A DNA stretch of 64,000 nt, from positions 1,240,001-1,304,000 of the forward strand of contig OW818689.1 of assembly GCA_942493325.1 (NCBI GenBank), written 5' to 3'. Shown piece by piece: positions 1 to 8,740 of this stretch (its first letter is position 1; the number at the start of each line of letters is the position of its first letter). The notes under the pieces are model-generated. The model did no database searches. It had not been told where the DNA came from and worked only from the letters and a program-made list of their open reading frames with translations. The position numbers were made by a program, and so were the translations under genes. The DNA comes from JAAFHB01 sp942493325. Lineage in GTDB: Bacteria; Bacteroidota; Bacteroidia; Bacteroidales; Prolixibacteraceae.

Positions 1-1124
1 AGGCAGCGATTCAGTTGCAAAAAAGTGGTCGTTTTACAGTCACCCTGATATCTGACCGTAATTACCTTTACCTCTATCCCATTTCAATCTGGGTTCCGGT
101 ACACCAAATCGAATTCGAGAATGTCAAAGTTCCACTGGCTAATATTCAAAATAAATATCCCTTTGAATTAATTATTGATTCAGTAAAGGAAATTAAGGCC
201 ACTGATCACCAGGTAGTTTGTGGAACGCAAACCCTGAGTTACGACTATTTGGTGGTTGCCTTTGGAGCTGACAAAATGAAGCACAAAGGAATTGAGAATA
301 CCTTGTCGATCTGCGGCAAGCCTGAAGTATCGTTGTCAATCCGGGATGGCATTGATGAATTAATTAAAAAGGGCAGCGGAAAGATTGCCGTTGGTTTCGG
401 CGGAAATCCGAAAGACAAATCGGCTGTTCGCGGAGGCCCTGCATTCGAGCTGGTCTTCAATATCCATAACCTATTGAAGAAAAAGAAAATCAGACAGAAT
501 TTCGAACTCACTTTCTTTGCGCCTATGGAAGAACCGGGGGCAAAAATGGGTAAAGGCTCATTGGCAATGCTGGATAAAATGTTCGGTCAATACCAGATCG
601 GCAAACGATTTGGAAAAAAGATTACCGAATTTGGACCAGGGTCTGTTTTGTTTGAAGATGGCACACAACTGGAGGCTGATCTCACGTTGTTTATTCCAGC
701 GTCGTCCGGACACCAGGTGTTGCAGGTGAGTGATTTACCGTTGACCGAAGCCGGGTTTATCAAAATTGACACGTATTGCCAGGTTCACGGATTCCCTGAT
801 GTATATGCTATTGGCGATATTTCGGCCATGGAAGGTCCTGAGTGGATTGCCAAACAAGGCCATGTTGCAGAGTTGATGGGGCGAAATGCGGCATATAATA
901 TTATATCGACCGAAACGGGTTCTTCCGTCAAAAAACATTATCACGAATCACCTCATATACTCTGCGTAATGGATACGGGCAATGGTGCCGCTTTGGTGTT
1001 CAGAAACGCAAGGAGATCATTTGTTATTCCGATGCCTGTTGTTGGTCATTGGATGAAAAGAGGCTGGGGAACATATTCCAAGGTCACCAAGGTGGGTATC
1101 GTCAGACATTTTTCAGGAATCTAA
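1..1124 (+). CDS. SQR-like FAD/NAD(P)-dependent oxidoreductase (5' end outside window)
   Basis: Pyridine nucleotide-disulfide oxidoreductase of the sulfide:quinone reductase-like type, which would pass electrons from a sulfur or thiol donor through FAD to a quinone or acceptor at the membrane. The frame is open to the left edge (AAIQLQKSGRF...), so the FAD-binding GxGxxG start is missing. Seen: DYLVVAFGAD after the first Rossmann part, and a second flavin motif near the end (DVYAIGDISAMEGPEW). The C-terminal segment CVMDTGNGAALV resembles the SQR region carrying one redox cysteine. The other redox cysteine of classical SQRs normally precedes a GPAYE-like motif; here the segment reads AVRGGPAFE without cysteine. 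True sulfide oxidation is therefore doubtful. It is the first visible gene of a tight co-directional run with ferredoxin, DsbD and rhodanese genes. Confidence 0.8.
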   Translation, partial: AAIQLQKSGRFTVTLISDRNYLYLYPISIWVPVHQIEFENVKVPLANIQNKYPFELIIDSVKEIKATDHQVVCGTQTLSYDYLVVAFGADKMKHKGIENTLSICGKPEVSLSIRDGIDELIKKGSGKIAVGFGGNPKDKSAVRGGPAFELVFNIHNLLKKKKIRQNFELTFFAPMEEPGAKMGKGSLAMLDKMFGQYQIGKRFGKKITEFGPGSVLFEDGTQLEADLTLFIPASSGHQVLQVSDLPLTEAGFIKIDTYCQVHGFPDVYAIGDISAMEGPEWIAKQGHVAELMGRNAAYNIISTETGSSVKKHYHESPHILCVMDTGNGAALVFRNARRSFVIPMPVVGHWMKRGWGTYSKVTKVGIVRHFSGI

Positions 1125-1146
1125 ATATCGACATTAAATTAACTGT

Positions 1147-1644
1147 ATGAGAAAAGTTTTAAAAGTTTTGGTAGACAGCCGGATAATTGTTTTGTCGGTT
1201 TTGGGTGTTTCGCTTTATCTGGCCATTTCAGAATATCACATTTCGCTTTGGTATATTCTGGCTGCAGGTGTTGTTATGGGTGTTGTATTTGGTAAAGTTT
1301 TTTGTCGGTGGGTTTGCCCAATGGGATTGATCATGGAATTGATGATGAGTCTCAGTCCTGAAGGCAAAGTAAGGCAAATGTACCAGTATCATAAAATTGG
1401 TTGCCCAATCGCCTGGATATCGGGCTGGCTCAATAAATTTTCAATATTCCAGATAAAACTCAACACCGAAAGCTGCAAAAATTGCGGCATCTGCGACAAA
1501 AAATGCTATATCGTTGCGATGGAACCGGTTAAGTATAGTTTATACAAGCCGAAAATGGAAAAACCGGGTAATAGCTATACCTGCTCCAAATGTTTACAAT
1601 GCGTGGTTGCATGCCCAAATGGCAGTTTGACTTATAAAGTTTAA
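1147..1644 (+). CDS. NapH/NosR-like membrane 4Fe-4S ferredoxin
   Basis: Small integral-membrane iron-sulfur protein of 165 residues. Two hydrophobic segments (about 12-30 and 34-52) are followed by CRWVCPMG, the CxxxCP motif of NapH/NosR/CcoG-type proteins, and then by two ferredoxin clusters, CKNCGICDKKC and CSKCLQCVVACP. Family knowledge suggests electron transfer between the quinone pool and a periplasmic or membrane partner. It lies 22 bp after the SQR-like flavoprotein and 12 bp before the DsbD-like gene, so it may link a flavin donor to the thiol-disulfide transporter; that link is inference. It is shorter than typical NapH and has fewer membrane segments. The exact partner cannot be read from sequence. 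Confidence 0.75.
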   Translation: MRKVLKVLVDSRIIVLSVLGVSLYLAISEYHISLWYILAAGVVMGVVFGKVFCRWVCPMGLIMELMMSLSPEGKVRQMYQYHKIGCPIAWISGWLNKFSIFQIKLNTESCKNCGICDKKCYIVAMEPVKYSLYKPKMEKPGNSYTCSKCLQCVVACPNGSLTYKV

Positions 1645-1656
1645 AAATATTTTGAC

Positions 1657-3714
1657 ATGACGTACAGAAAGATCTACACGAACATTGCTTTACTGACATT
1701 CCTGTTTTTGTTTTCCGTTATCGTTCAGGCCCAGATGCACGAACCAGTAAAATGGTCGTTTAAAACAAATGTAACCGTTGAAAATGTCACCGAGCTGCAA
1801 TTCACAGCCACCATAGATCAGGGCTGGCATTTGTACTCGCAACATCTTACTTCCGGAGGCCCGATGCCAACAGAATTTAAATTTGAAATGGCGCCGGAAT
1901 TCGAACTCGCCGGAACAGCAAGTGAGCCCAAGCCTGAGGAGGTTTACGATAAGATGTTCCGGATGAAGGTACAGTATTTCAGTACATCGGCCACTTTTAT
2001 TCAAAAGATAAAAGTGCTGACTGATAAACCACTTACCGTAAAAGGTTCTGTTTATTATCAGTCATGCAACGATGACAGTTGTATCCCGGGTGAAACGGAA
2101 TTTTCATTTATTGTTCCCGCAAAAACTAATTTAGCTGAAGCTCAGAATGCCGGAGTTATGGGTGAACAGACCACTGGTGTTAGGCCTGAGACCTCAGATT
2201 CATTGAATTCTGCATCAAAGGAACAATCGGCGCAAAAGATAAAACCGATAGCAAACAATGACGATTTTACAGGTAAGAACAAGACACTGCTGTGGTTCTT
2301 TCTGCAGGCATTTTTATGGGGATTACTGGCGATTCTAACGCCTTGTGTTTTTCCGATGATCCCAATGACAGTCTCTTACTTCATGAAAAGCGGCTCCCAG
2401 GGAAAAATTCAGGCACTTGTTTACGGAATTTCAATTGTAGTCATTTACGTTATTTTCGGCGTGCTTATTTCCGTTCTTTTCGGGGCCGACTTTGGCAATT
2501 GGCTAAGTACTCACTGGATACCAAACGTGTTGTTCTTCCTGATATTTGTGATTTTCGCCGCTTCGTTCTTTGGTTACTTTGAAATAACAGTGCCGGGCTG
2601 GCTGATCAATAAAAGTGTGAAATATGAAGATCAGGGTGGTATTACCGGAACAATTTTCATGGCATTTACACTCGTCCTTGTGTCATTCTCGTGTACCGGT
2701 CCCATAGTTGGAACGGTCGTGGTTCAGGCCGTTGGAGGCGAGATCCTAAAGCCAGTCATTGGAATGCTCGGTTTCTCACTTGCCTTTGCCATCCCATTCA
2801 CCCTCTTTGCCTTCTTCCCGCAATGGCTGAATCGCTTGCCCAAATCGGGAGGTTGGCTCAATTCTGTGAAAGTAGTTATTGGATTCATTGAACTGGCCTT
2901 TGCGCTGAAATTCCTGAACGTACCGGATCAAACTTATCACTGGGGAATTCTTGACCGTGAGATTTATTTAAGTTTCTGGATTGTCCTTTTTACAATGCTG
3001 GGTTTTTACCTGCTTGGAAAGATAAAGTTTCCCCATGACAGTGACTATCCCGTTGTAAGATCATTTCCGCGGCTACTTCTGATCATTTTCACTTTCACCT
3101 TTGTACTGTACCTGATACCCGGACTTTTTGGAGCTCCGCTCAAAGGAATATCAGGATGGCTTCCGCCAACCGAAACGCAGGATTTTGATTTCAATGCCAT
3201 CATGAGGGAGAACCAGGGCGCGGGGAATATGGGCAATACGGGTAATACAACCGAAGTCGCCAGGTATGCCGATCATCTGAAACTGCCACACGGTTTGCAG
3301 GGATATTATGATTTCGATCAGGCACTAAAAGTTTCGAAAGAGCTGAAAAAACCCCTTCTGGTTGATTTTACCGGTCATGGCTGTACAAATTGTCGTGAAA
3401 TGGAGAACAGGGTCTGGAGTGATCCTCAGGTCCTTAAGCGATTGCGTGAAAATTTTGTGGTGGTAGCCCTGTATGTTGACGACAAAGTCATCGAAATGCC
3501 AAAAGAAGAATGGTACACCAACAAAGCCGGCAAGGAGGTAAAATTACTGGGTAAGAAAAATACGGAGATCCAGACGGGTAAATTCGGAACAAATTCACAG
3601 CCATATTATGCCATAGTAGACGGAGATGGTGACCTGCTTGTTTCGCCAAGGGCATATGATCTTAATATCGATGCATTTAAGCAATTCCTGGATGCCGGAT
3701 TTGAAGCTTACTAA
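1657..3714 (+). CDS. DsbD-like thiol:disulfide interchange protein
   Basis: Three-part DsbD architecture in 685 residues. A signal peptide ends near QAQ (about residue 26). Next is a periplasmic DsbD-alpha-like domain with the cysteine pair in YQSCNDDSCIPGE. A membrane domain of about eight helices (roughly 210-505) follows, with the conserved cysteines in LTPCVFPMIP and VSFSCTGPIVG. The C-terminal thioredoxin domain carries GHGCTNC. Such proteins carry reducing power from cytoplasmic thioredoxin to periplasmic thiols. The length is close to, and slightly above, E. coli DsbD. It is 12 bp downstream of the 4Fe-4S protein and upstream of a rhodanese-like and a TlpA-like gene, consistent with an envelope thiol/sulfur redox operon. 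Confidence 0.9.
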   Translation: MTYRKIYTNIALLTFLFLFSVIVQAQMHEPVKWSFKTNVTVENVTELQFTATIDQGWHLYSQHLTSGGPMPTEFKFEMAPEFELAGTASEPKPEEVYDKMFRMKVQYFSTSATFIQKIKVLTDKPLTVKGSVYYQSCNDDSCIPGETEFSFIVPAKTNLAEAQNAGVMGEQTTGVRPETSDSLNSASKEQSAQKIKPIANNDDFTGKNKTLLWFFLQAFLWGLLAILTPCVFPMIPMTVSYFMKSGSQGKIQALVYGISIVVIYVIFGVLISVLFGADFGNWLSTHWIPNVLFFLIFVIFAASFFGYFEITVPGWLINKSVKYEDQGGITGTIFMAFTLVLVSFSCTGPIVGTVVVQAVGGEILKPVIGMLGFSLAFAIPFTLFAFFPQWLNRLPKSGGWLNSVKVVIGFIELAFALKFLNVPDQTYHWGILDREIYLSFWIVLFTMLGFYLLGKIKFPHDSDYPVVRSFPRLLLIIFTFTFVLYLIPGLFGAPLKGISGWLPPTETQDFDFNAIMRENQGAGNMGNTGNTTEVARYADHLKLPHGLQGYYDFDQALKVSKELKKPLLVDFTGHGCTNCREMENRVWSDPQVLKRLRENFVVVALYVDDKVIEMPKEEWYTNKAGKEVKLLGKKNTEIQTGKFGTNSQPYYAIVDGDGDLLVSPRAYDLNIDAFKQFLDAGFEAY

Positions 3715-3783
3715 TACAATTAATATTTAAACTATATATAAATCAGGAATCACATTTAACTTTAAAAAACAAATTATTATTAA

Positions 3784-4233
3784 ATGAAAACAAAAATTCT
3801 ATTCTTCTTATTAATGGTGAATGCAGCTTCTGCGTTTTCAACCAATCAGTTTTTGCCACAGGCTCAGAACAATCCATGGACATCGCAGCAGTTGCTGGAT
3901 CCTGCTGAACTTGCCAGGGTTCTTAAAAATCCCACATCTCCGCAACCCATAATCTTCAGTATTGGTATGCAGTCAGTTATAAAAGGATCAACAGATATTG
4001 GCCCGGTCATGATGCCTCAGAACCTGAATCTGTTAAAGGAAAAACTAAACAAGTTACCAAAAAACGCGCAGATCGTTGTGTACTGCGGTTGTTGTCCTTT
4101 TGCAAGCTGCCCCAACGTGCGGCCTGCCATGGCACTTTTAAAAAATATGCAATTCACAAATTATAAATTATTAAACCTGCCCCAAAATATAAAAGTAGAC
4201 TGGATTGATAAGGATTATCCATTAAATGATTAA
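3784..4233 (+). CDS. Exported rhodanese-like protein with four-cysteine active loop
   Basis: 149 residues with an N-terminal signal peptide (cleavage near NAASA, about residue 17). The rest resembles a rhodanese fold: a beta strand QIVVYCG, then the active-site loop CGCCPFASCPNVRP with cysteines 101, 103, 104 and 109. Classical rhodaneses have one persulfide-forming cysteine in this loop; a loop with four cysteines suggests disulfide, persulfide or metal chemistry (inference). The predicted location is the periplasm. It follows dsbD by 69 bp and precedes a TlpA-like thioredoxin by 17 bp, so reduction of the loop by the neighbouring thiol proteins is plausible. Variants with this loop appear to be widespread in Bacteroidota, from memory. 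Confidence 0.75.
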   Translation: MKTKILFFLLMVNAASAFSTNQFLPQAQNNPWTSQQLLDPAELARVLKNPTSPQPIIFSIGMQSVIKGSTDIGPVMMPQNLNLLKEKLNKLPKNAQIVVYCGCCPFASCPNVRPAMALLKNMQFTNYKLLNLPQNIKVDWIDKDYPLND

Positions 4234-4250
4234 ACTTAAATAATTGGCTG

Positions 4251-4769
4251 ATGAGAAACCTCATTTTAACTTTTGTCCTGTTGTTATCCGGTTATAGTAT
4301 CTCAAGTGTATCTGCCCAGTCAATCGGGCTTGAAATTGGGGAAAAGGCTCCGGAGATAAAACTGCCTGATGTAAAAGGAGATACGGTAGCATTATCTTCT
4401 TTAAAAGGCAGATTGGTATTGATCGACTTTTGGGCAACCTGGTGTGCTCCCTGCGTTGCAGAACAAGAGGAACTGGCTATGTTGTACCGTAAATACAAAC
4501 AGACTGCTTTTACCGGCCGAAAGGGTTTTGAAATATATGGAGTATCGTTGGATGCAAAAAAACCTAATTGGGAAAATTTCGTAATCTCAAATAAAATAAA
4601 CTGGATCCAGGTAAGCGATCTGAAATTTTGGAGATCTCCTGTTGCCAAAACGTATAAAATACAGGAATTACCATTCAATATTTTAATCGACAGTAATGGA
4701 ATTATCGTGGCAAAAAACTTACACAACATTGACCTGGAAAAGACAATAACCAGGTTTTTAAATAAATGA
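4251..4769 (+). CDS. TlpA/ResA-family periplasmic thioredoxin
   Basis: 172 residues with a signal peptide ending near SAQS (about residue 24). The AhpC/TSA-like thioredoxin fold follows: GEKAPEIKLPDVKGD, then the catalytic FWATWCAPC motif, and the cis-proline region ELPFNILIDSNG. Proteins of this family reduce periplasmic disulfides and receive electrons from DsbD/CcdA-type transporters, which fits its place in the same operon as the DsbD-like gene. It is 17 bp after the rhodanese-like gene. Cytochrome c maturation genes are not present here, so a dedicated role with the adjacent rhodanese or SQR-like proteins is as likely as general thiol maintenance. Confidence 0.87.
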   Translation: MRNLILTFVLLLSGYSISSVSAQSIGLEIGEKAPEIKLPDVKGDTVALSSLKGRLVLIDFWATWCAPCVAEQEELAMLYRKYKQTAFTGRKGFEIYGVSLDAKKPNWENFVISNKINWIQVSDLKFWRSPVAKTYKIQELPFNILIDSNGIIVAKNLHNIDLEKTITRFLNK

Positions 4770-4813
4770 GGTACGAATAGAAAACCTGAGGTGGAATTTA
4801 GAAACAGAGAAAG

Positions 4814-5017
4814 ATGAAAAAAAACATCGGTACCAGTGACAAAGTGAGAAGAACATTAATTGCTGTCACCATTACAATCTTATACACAACAGACCAGCTT
4901 CCCGGCGTACCTGGAATTGTTATGGTAGCGCTGGCAATAATATTGGTGATTACAAGCTTTATCGGCTTCTGCCCGTTGTATTTACCTTTTGGATTCAATT
5001 CAGGCGCAAAGAGGTGA
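4814..5017 (+). CDS. DUF2892 (YgaP transmembrane-type) inner-membrane protein
   Basis: 67-residue protein starting MKKNIGTSDKVRRTLIAV, the typical opening of the DUF2892 family. Two hydrophobic helices (about 16-33 and 36-53) are followed by FCPLYLPFGFN with a single conserved cysteine in the GFCPLY motif. In YgaP this domain is fused to a rhodanese; here a rhodanese-like protein is encoded two genes upstream as a separate exported chain. That supports a role in sulfane-sulfur handling at the membrane (inference). It is the last gene of the six-gene run and is followed by a strong hairpin terminator. Confidence 0.8.
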   Translation: MKKNIGTSDKVRRTLIAVTITILYTTDQLPGVPGIVMVALAIILVITSFIGFCPLYLPFGFNSGAKR

Positions 5018-5071
5018 TAAACTGGCAGGAAAAGTACAACTAAATCCGATCAATAATTATTAAACTAAAAG

Positions 5072-5098
5072 AGGGTGTCTCCACTATTGAGACACCCT
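5072..5098. terminator. Bidirectional hairpin terminator
   Basis: Perfect 9-bp stem GGGTGTCTC / GAGACACCC with a 7-nt loop. It extends by one A:T pair, with A-rich sequence on the left and TTATTATATTTTA on the right, so it can act on both strands. It separates the convergent DUF2892 gene and the coiled-coil lipoprotein gene. Confidence 0.85.
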
Positions 5099-5121
5099 TA
5101 TTATATTTTACATAATTCCTA

Positions 5122-5997
5122 TCACCTGACAGCGATAACAAGAACCTTGGAAAGACTCCAGAATTCCCTGGCGTTAAGAATTACAAGCTTATCAGCGGAA
5201 TCCTCTCCCTCAATGCGGTAAGAACCTGCAGGATGAGGAGTGATAATGGTCACCTTCTTTTTCATGATTGGAATCTCATTTACAGTGGTGATATCGACCT
5301 GGGTAAAGTTGTTCATATCCAGATCAGCCATAATATCTTTTGTGCGTCCAATACCGATAAAACCACCCTGACTGGTAATGATTTTTTTATCTTTCAGTTC
5401 ACGGTTGGTACCGATCACATAATAAGCTGTATTCAAAGCAGCAGTCTTGGCTTCAATGTCCTGTTGTTTTTTAAGATTTTCTGCACTTAAACTATCAACA
5501 TTGGTAGACAGATCAGTAACTCTAAGATTAAGATCCGTGACCTGAACATTCAGTTTACCTAATTCATCGGTCATCAGAGCAATTTGCTGATCTTTTTCAG
5601 CAATCGATTTGTTAAGATTATCAATCATTTTCTGAAGTTGGGCAGAATGTTGACCGGACCTGCTTAATTTTGCAGTCAGCTCAGCAACCATCTTGCGGTT
5701 TTTTTGCTGGAGGTCATAAATATACTGAATATCACTTTTAATCTGCTCTTTACGAGATCCTTTCACTTCACCTGCCTTGGTGTCTTTACTAATTACACGT
5801 TCAACCTGTTTGATCGAATCCAGATTAGCCTCAATTTCATTAAATGTTGAAACAAATTCTGAAATGTTAGAATCTTTATCAGCGCTCACAGCCCTTAGAC
5901 TGTCGTTTTGAGCCTGTAAGCGATCAATCTTTTTTTGATTACATCCGGAAGCCAAAAGCAAAACCGGAATCAACAAAACGTAAAAAAAATTTTTCAT
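5122..5997 (-). CDS. Coiled-coil lipoprotein of unknown function
   Basis: 291 residues. The N-terminus is a lipoprotein signal with lipobox LASGC, so Cys19 would be acylated. Residues about 20-190 are heptad-rich and predicted coiled coil (repeated LQ, LN and IDNLNKS patterns, no proline). The C-terminal 100 residues form a small globular domain containing GGFIGIGRTKDIMADLD and ITPHPAGSYRIEG. Similar proteins are common in Bacteroidota as uncharacterised envelope lipoproteins. A spacer or tether role between membrane and peptidoglycan would fit the long coil, but nothing in the sequence proves it. It stands alone, with a terminator on its 3' side and a 456-bp gap upstream. Confidence 0.8.
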   Translation of the reverse strand: MKNFFYVLLIPVLLLASGCNQKKIDRLQAQNDSLRAVSADKDSNISEFVSTFNEIEANLDSIKQVERVISKDTKAGEVKGSRKEQIKSDIQYIYDLQQKNRKMVAELTAKLSRSGQHSAQLQKMIDNLNKSIAEKDQQIALMTDELGKLNVQVTDLNLRVTDLSTNVDSLSAENLKKQQDIEAKTAALNTAYYVIGTNRELKDKKIITSQGGFIGIGRTKDIMADLDMNNFTQVDITTVNEIPIMKKKVTIITPHPAGSYRIEGEDSADKLVILNAREFWSLSKVLVIAVR

Positions 5998-6453
5998 TTC
6001 CTGGTGATTTTAAATTAAAATTAAAGCTTTAATAATATAAAAATTTGTTTGAATAATCTGTTTGTAATCTGTTTCCGACAATTAGCAATACACTTGAAAC
6101 ATGGCTATTTTCAACATCTGTATCCTTAATCAAATGTAACCACCATTTCATACTACAAACTTAATATACATGAGGGTGAAAATATTACACAATTTCTTAA
6201 AAAAATTACATATTTCTTACTTTTCCCGGCCATGTTAAGTTGTTCCCCGAAAATATTCTTCAAAAAGAAACAATTTGAATATACCTAAATTAACAATCCT
6301 CTGCCAGATTGGTTTATGGTAAAGCGTACATAAAAATCCTCATTCGTATTATACGGAGTTTTGTTTCGGATTCACCATTAAATCACGATTTGACAACACT
6401 CAAACAAACAATCACATTTTATATATAGTTGAAATTAAGCGCCTTAATCCGGG
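5998..6453. other. AT-rich intergenic region, nothing recognised
   Basis: 456 bp between the lipoprotein gene (whose promoter must lie here) and the 3' end of the ABC-F gene. No convincing coding frame, RNA gene or strong hairpin was seen on either strand, and no clean TAnnTTTG box upstream of the lipoprotein was found. Confidence 0.5.
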
Positions 6454-8064
6454 TTAATACATTTTATTACGTCTGTCTTTCAACTCCTCATTGGAAATAA
6501 AATCATCGTATTCTGTAATTTTATCAATAATACCTTTGGGAGCCAGTTCGATCACCCTGTTCGCGATAGTCTGGATAAATTCATGATCATGCGACGACAT
6601 GAGGATATTACCCTTGAAATTGGTCAATGTGTTGTTAAAAGCCTGGATCGATTCAAGATCAAGATGATTTGTAGGGGTATCCAGAACGAGGACATTGGCA
6701 TTTTTTAGCATCATACGCGAAATCATACAACGCATTTTTTCACCACCCGACAAAACTGAAGTTTTCTTGTAGATTTCCTCGCCCGAAAAGAGCATCTTTC
6801 CCAGGTATCCCCTGATATAGTTTTCGCTGGTATCGCTCGAAAACTGTCCGAGCCAATCAACGAGATTTAGCTCTGAATTAAAAAAATCAGAATTATCAAT
6901 AGGCAAGTAAGCACTGGTAATTGTCTGACCCCAAAAAAAGGTTCCTGAGTCGGGCTTATCGTGGCCGGTAATGATCTCGAAAAGAGCGGTCATGGCCCTG
7001 GGATCGCGTGAGAGAAATACTATTTTGTCTCCCTGTTCTACGTTAAAATCGAGATCTTTAAAAAGAATTTCTCCTTTTATGCTTTTAGTAAGCCCTTTTA
7101 CTTCCAAAATCCTGTTCCCCGGGTCCCGGTCAGGGGTAAAAATAATGCCGGGATATTTTCGGGTGGAAGGTTGAATATCTTCAATATTCAATTTCTCAAT
7201 CATCTTTTTACGACTGGTAGTCTGCTTCGATTTAGACACATTTGCACTAAAACGGGCAATAAACTCAAGCAATTCTTTCTTTTTTTCTTCCGCCTTTTTA
7301 TTCTGCGACTGTTGCTGCCTTAAAGCAAGCTGGCTGGAATGATACCAGAAACTGTAGTTTCCGGCAAATAACTGTACCTTACCAAAATCGATGTCAACAG
7401 TATGGGTACTTACTGCATCCAGAAAGTGACGGTCGTGCGATACCACCAAAACTGTATTTTCATAATTGCCAAGATAGTTTTCGAGCCACATAACAGTTTC
7501 AAGATCAAGATCATTGGTCGGTTCATCGAGCAGTAAATTATCAGGTTTTCCGAACAGGGCCTGGGCGAGTAAAACTCGTACTTTCTCTTTTCCACCCAGC
7601 TCTTTAACCAATTTGTAATGATGCATCTCCTTAATCCCAAGTCCACTCAGTAACATCGCGGCATCACTCTCGGCATTCCACCCGTCCATTTCAGCAAACC
7701 GTTCTTCAAGTTCCGCCGCACGCATACCGTCGGCGTCAGAAAAATCTGCTTTTGCATACAAGGTATCCTTCTCCTGCATGATCTTCCACAATTCATTATG
7801 CCCCATCAACACGGTATTTAATACCGTAAACTCCTCATAATCATAGTGATTTTGTTTCAATACGGATAACCTTTCTCCAGGACCCAAGGTAACTGAACCT
7901 TTTGTGGGGGAAAGATCACCTGAAATAAGACGGAGCATAGTCGATTTGCCTGCCCCGTTAGCACCGATAACACCGTAGCAGTTACCCGCCGTAAATTTTA
8001 AATTAACATCCTGAAATAAAGGCTTTTTGCCAAACTGTATTGCTAAATTGGAAACTGTAATCAT
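6454..8064 (-). CDS. ABC-F family ATPase, YbiT-like
   Basis: Cytosolic tandem-ATPase protein of the ABC-F class, which act on ribosomes to modulate translation. The ATG at 8064 (MITVSNLAIQFG) is preferred over a longer in-frame start because YbiT homologues begin here; this gives 536 residues. The first nucleotide-binding domain is complete: Walker A GANGAGKST (34-42), signature LGGKEKV, Walker B LLLDEPTNDLDL. The linker contains RFSANVSKSKQTTSRKK, typical of YbiT. The second domain has an intact signature LSGGEKMR and a Walker B region VLVLDTPTNHLDLES, but where Walker A should be it reads VFLSRDPRAMTALFEI, with no GxxGxGK[ST]. From memory this loss recurs in Bacteroidota homologues, so it is probably a clade trait rather than damage. 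Confidence 0.9.
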   Translation of the reverse strand: MITVSNLAIQFGKKPLFQDVNLKFTAGNCYGVIGANGAGKSTMLRLISGDLSPTKGSVTLGPGERLSVLKQNHYDYEEFTVLNTVLMGHNELWKIMQEKDTLYAKADFSDADGMRAAELEERFAEMDGWNAESDAAMLLSGLGIKEMHHYKLVKELGGKEKVRVLLAQALFGKPDNLLLDEPTNDLDLETVMWLENYLGNYENTVLVVSHDRHFLDAVSTHTVDIDFGKVQLFAGNYSFWYHSSQLALRQQQSQNKKAEEKKKELLEFIARFSANVSKSKQTTSRKKMIEKLNIEDIQPSTRKYPGIIFTPDRDPGNRILEVKGLTKSIKGEILFKDLDFNVEQGDKIVFLSRDPRAMTALFEIITGHDKPDSGTFFWGQTITSAYLPIDNSDFFNSELNLVDWLGQFSSDTSENYIRGYLGKMLFSGEEIYKKTSVLSGGEKMRCMISRMMLKNANVLVLDTPTNHLDLESIQAFNNTLTNFKGNILMSSHDHEFIQTIANRVIELAPKGIIDKITEYDDFISNEELKDRRNKMY

Positions 8065-8172
8065 TAACTTCTTGAATTTTCTTGAATGTAAAAATCTGTA
8101 ATAGGAGGACAAAGTTAGACAATTCTTTTTAAACCCCTATTGCGCAGTTATCAATGTTAACCTAAATATATG

Positions 8173-8180
8173 TATTTTTG
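8173..8180 (+). promoter_or_regulatory. Putative Bacteroidota -7 box (TATTTTTG)
   Basis: Exact match to TAnnTTTG, 18 bp before the nitroreductase ATG. No properly spaced -33 TTG was found, so support rests on the -7 box and its position. Confidence 0.4.
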
Positions 8181-8198
8181 AGTTAGAAATTGATCCCT

Positions 8199-8714
8199 AT
8201 GAAATTTATCGATCTTGCCAGCCAAAGGTATTCAGTCCGTAATTTTGATCCTCAACCGGTCGAAAAAGAAAAGTTGCTATATGTTCTCGAAGCTGCAAGA
8301 ATTGCTCCTTCGGCTGCAAATTTCCAGCCCTGGCAATTCCTTGTTATAACGGATCCCGAACTGCTTAAATCAGTTCAAACTACCTATCACAGGGCCTGGT
8401 TTTTAACCGCACCTGTGGTTATAGTTGCATTGGGCGATCATGACAAAGGATGGCACCGCGCATCTGACGGTAAGGATTTTACGGAAATAGATGTTGCAAT
8501 TGCTGTTGACCATCTCACCCTTGCAGCAGCGGAACAGGGACTTGGAACCTGCTGGGTGTGTAATTTTGATGTCAAAAGATGTTCTGAGATTATTGATGCC
8601 CCTGAAAATCTGGAGGCGATTGCGCTGATTCCGATCGGCTACCCGGCTGGCGAAACCAAACCAGCAAAAAAACGTGAATCAATTGATCAAATTGTACATT
8701 GGAATACATTTTAA
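8199..8714 (+). CDS. Nitroreductase family protein
   Basis: FMN-dependent oxidoreductase of the nitroreductase fold, 171 residues from the ATG at 8199; a TTG nine bases upstream is less likely. Seen: the N-terminal signature SQRYSVRNFDPQPVE, the FMN-phosphate-contacting segment ARIAPSAANFQPWQF, and the C-terminal flavin motif LAAAEQGLGTCWVCNFD followed by LIPIGYPAGE. Small proteins of this kind use NAD(P)H to reduce nitro compounds, quinones or flavins; the natural substrate cannot be deduced. It is divergent from the ABC-F gene and convergent with the amidase gene, so it is probably monocistronic. Confidence 0.88.
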   Translation: MKFIDLASQRYSVRNFDPQPVEKEKLLYVLEAARIAPSAANFQPWQFLVITDPELLKSVQTTYHRAWFLTAPVVIVALGDHDKGWHRASDGKDFTEIDVAIAVDHLTLAAAEQGLGTCWVCNFDVKRCSEIIDAPENLEAIALIPIGYPAGETKPAKKRESIDQIVHWNTF

Positions 8715-8740
8715 GATCACTTCTCACCAAAAATCAGTTA

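Noticed and set aside
4292..4729. Long antisense frame opposite the TlpA-like gene
   Set aside because: The sense frame has clear thioredoxin motifs and a signal peptide; the antisense translation has none.
5998..6453. Searched for tRNA, small RNA or remnant gene
   Set aside because: No cloverleaf, strong hairpin or protein similarity was found on either strand.
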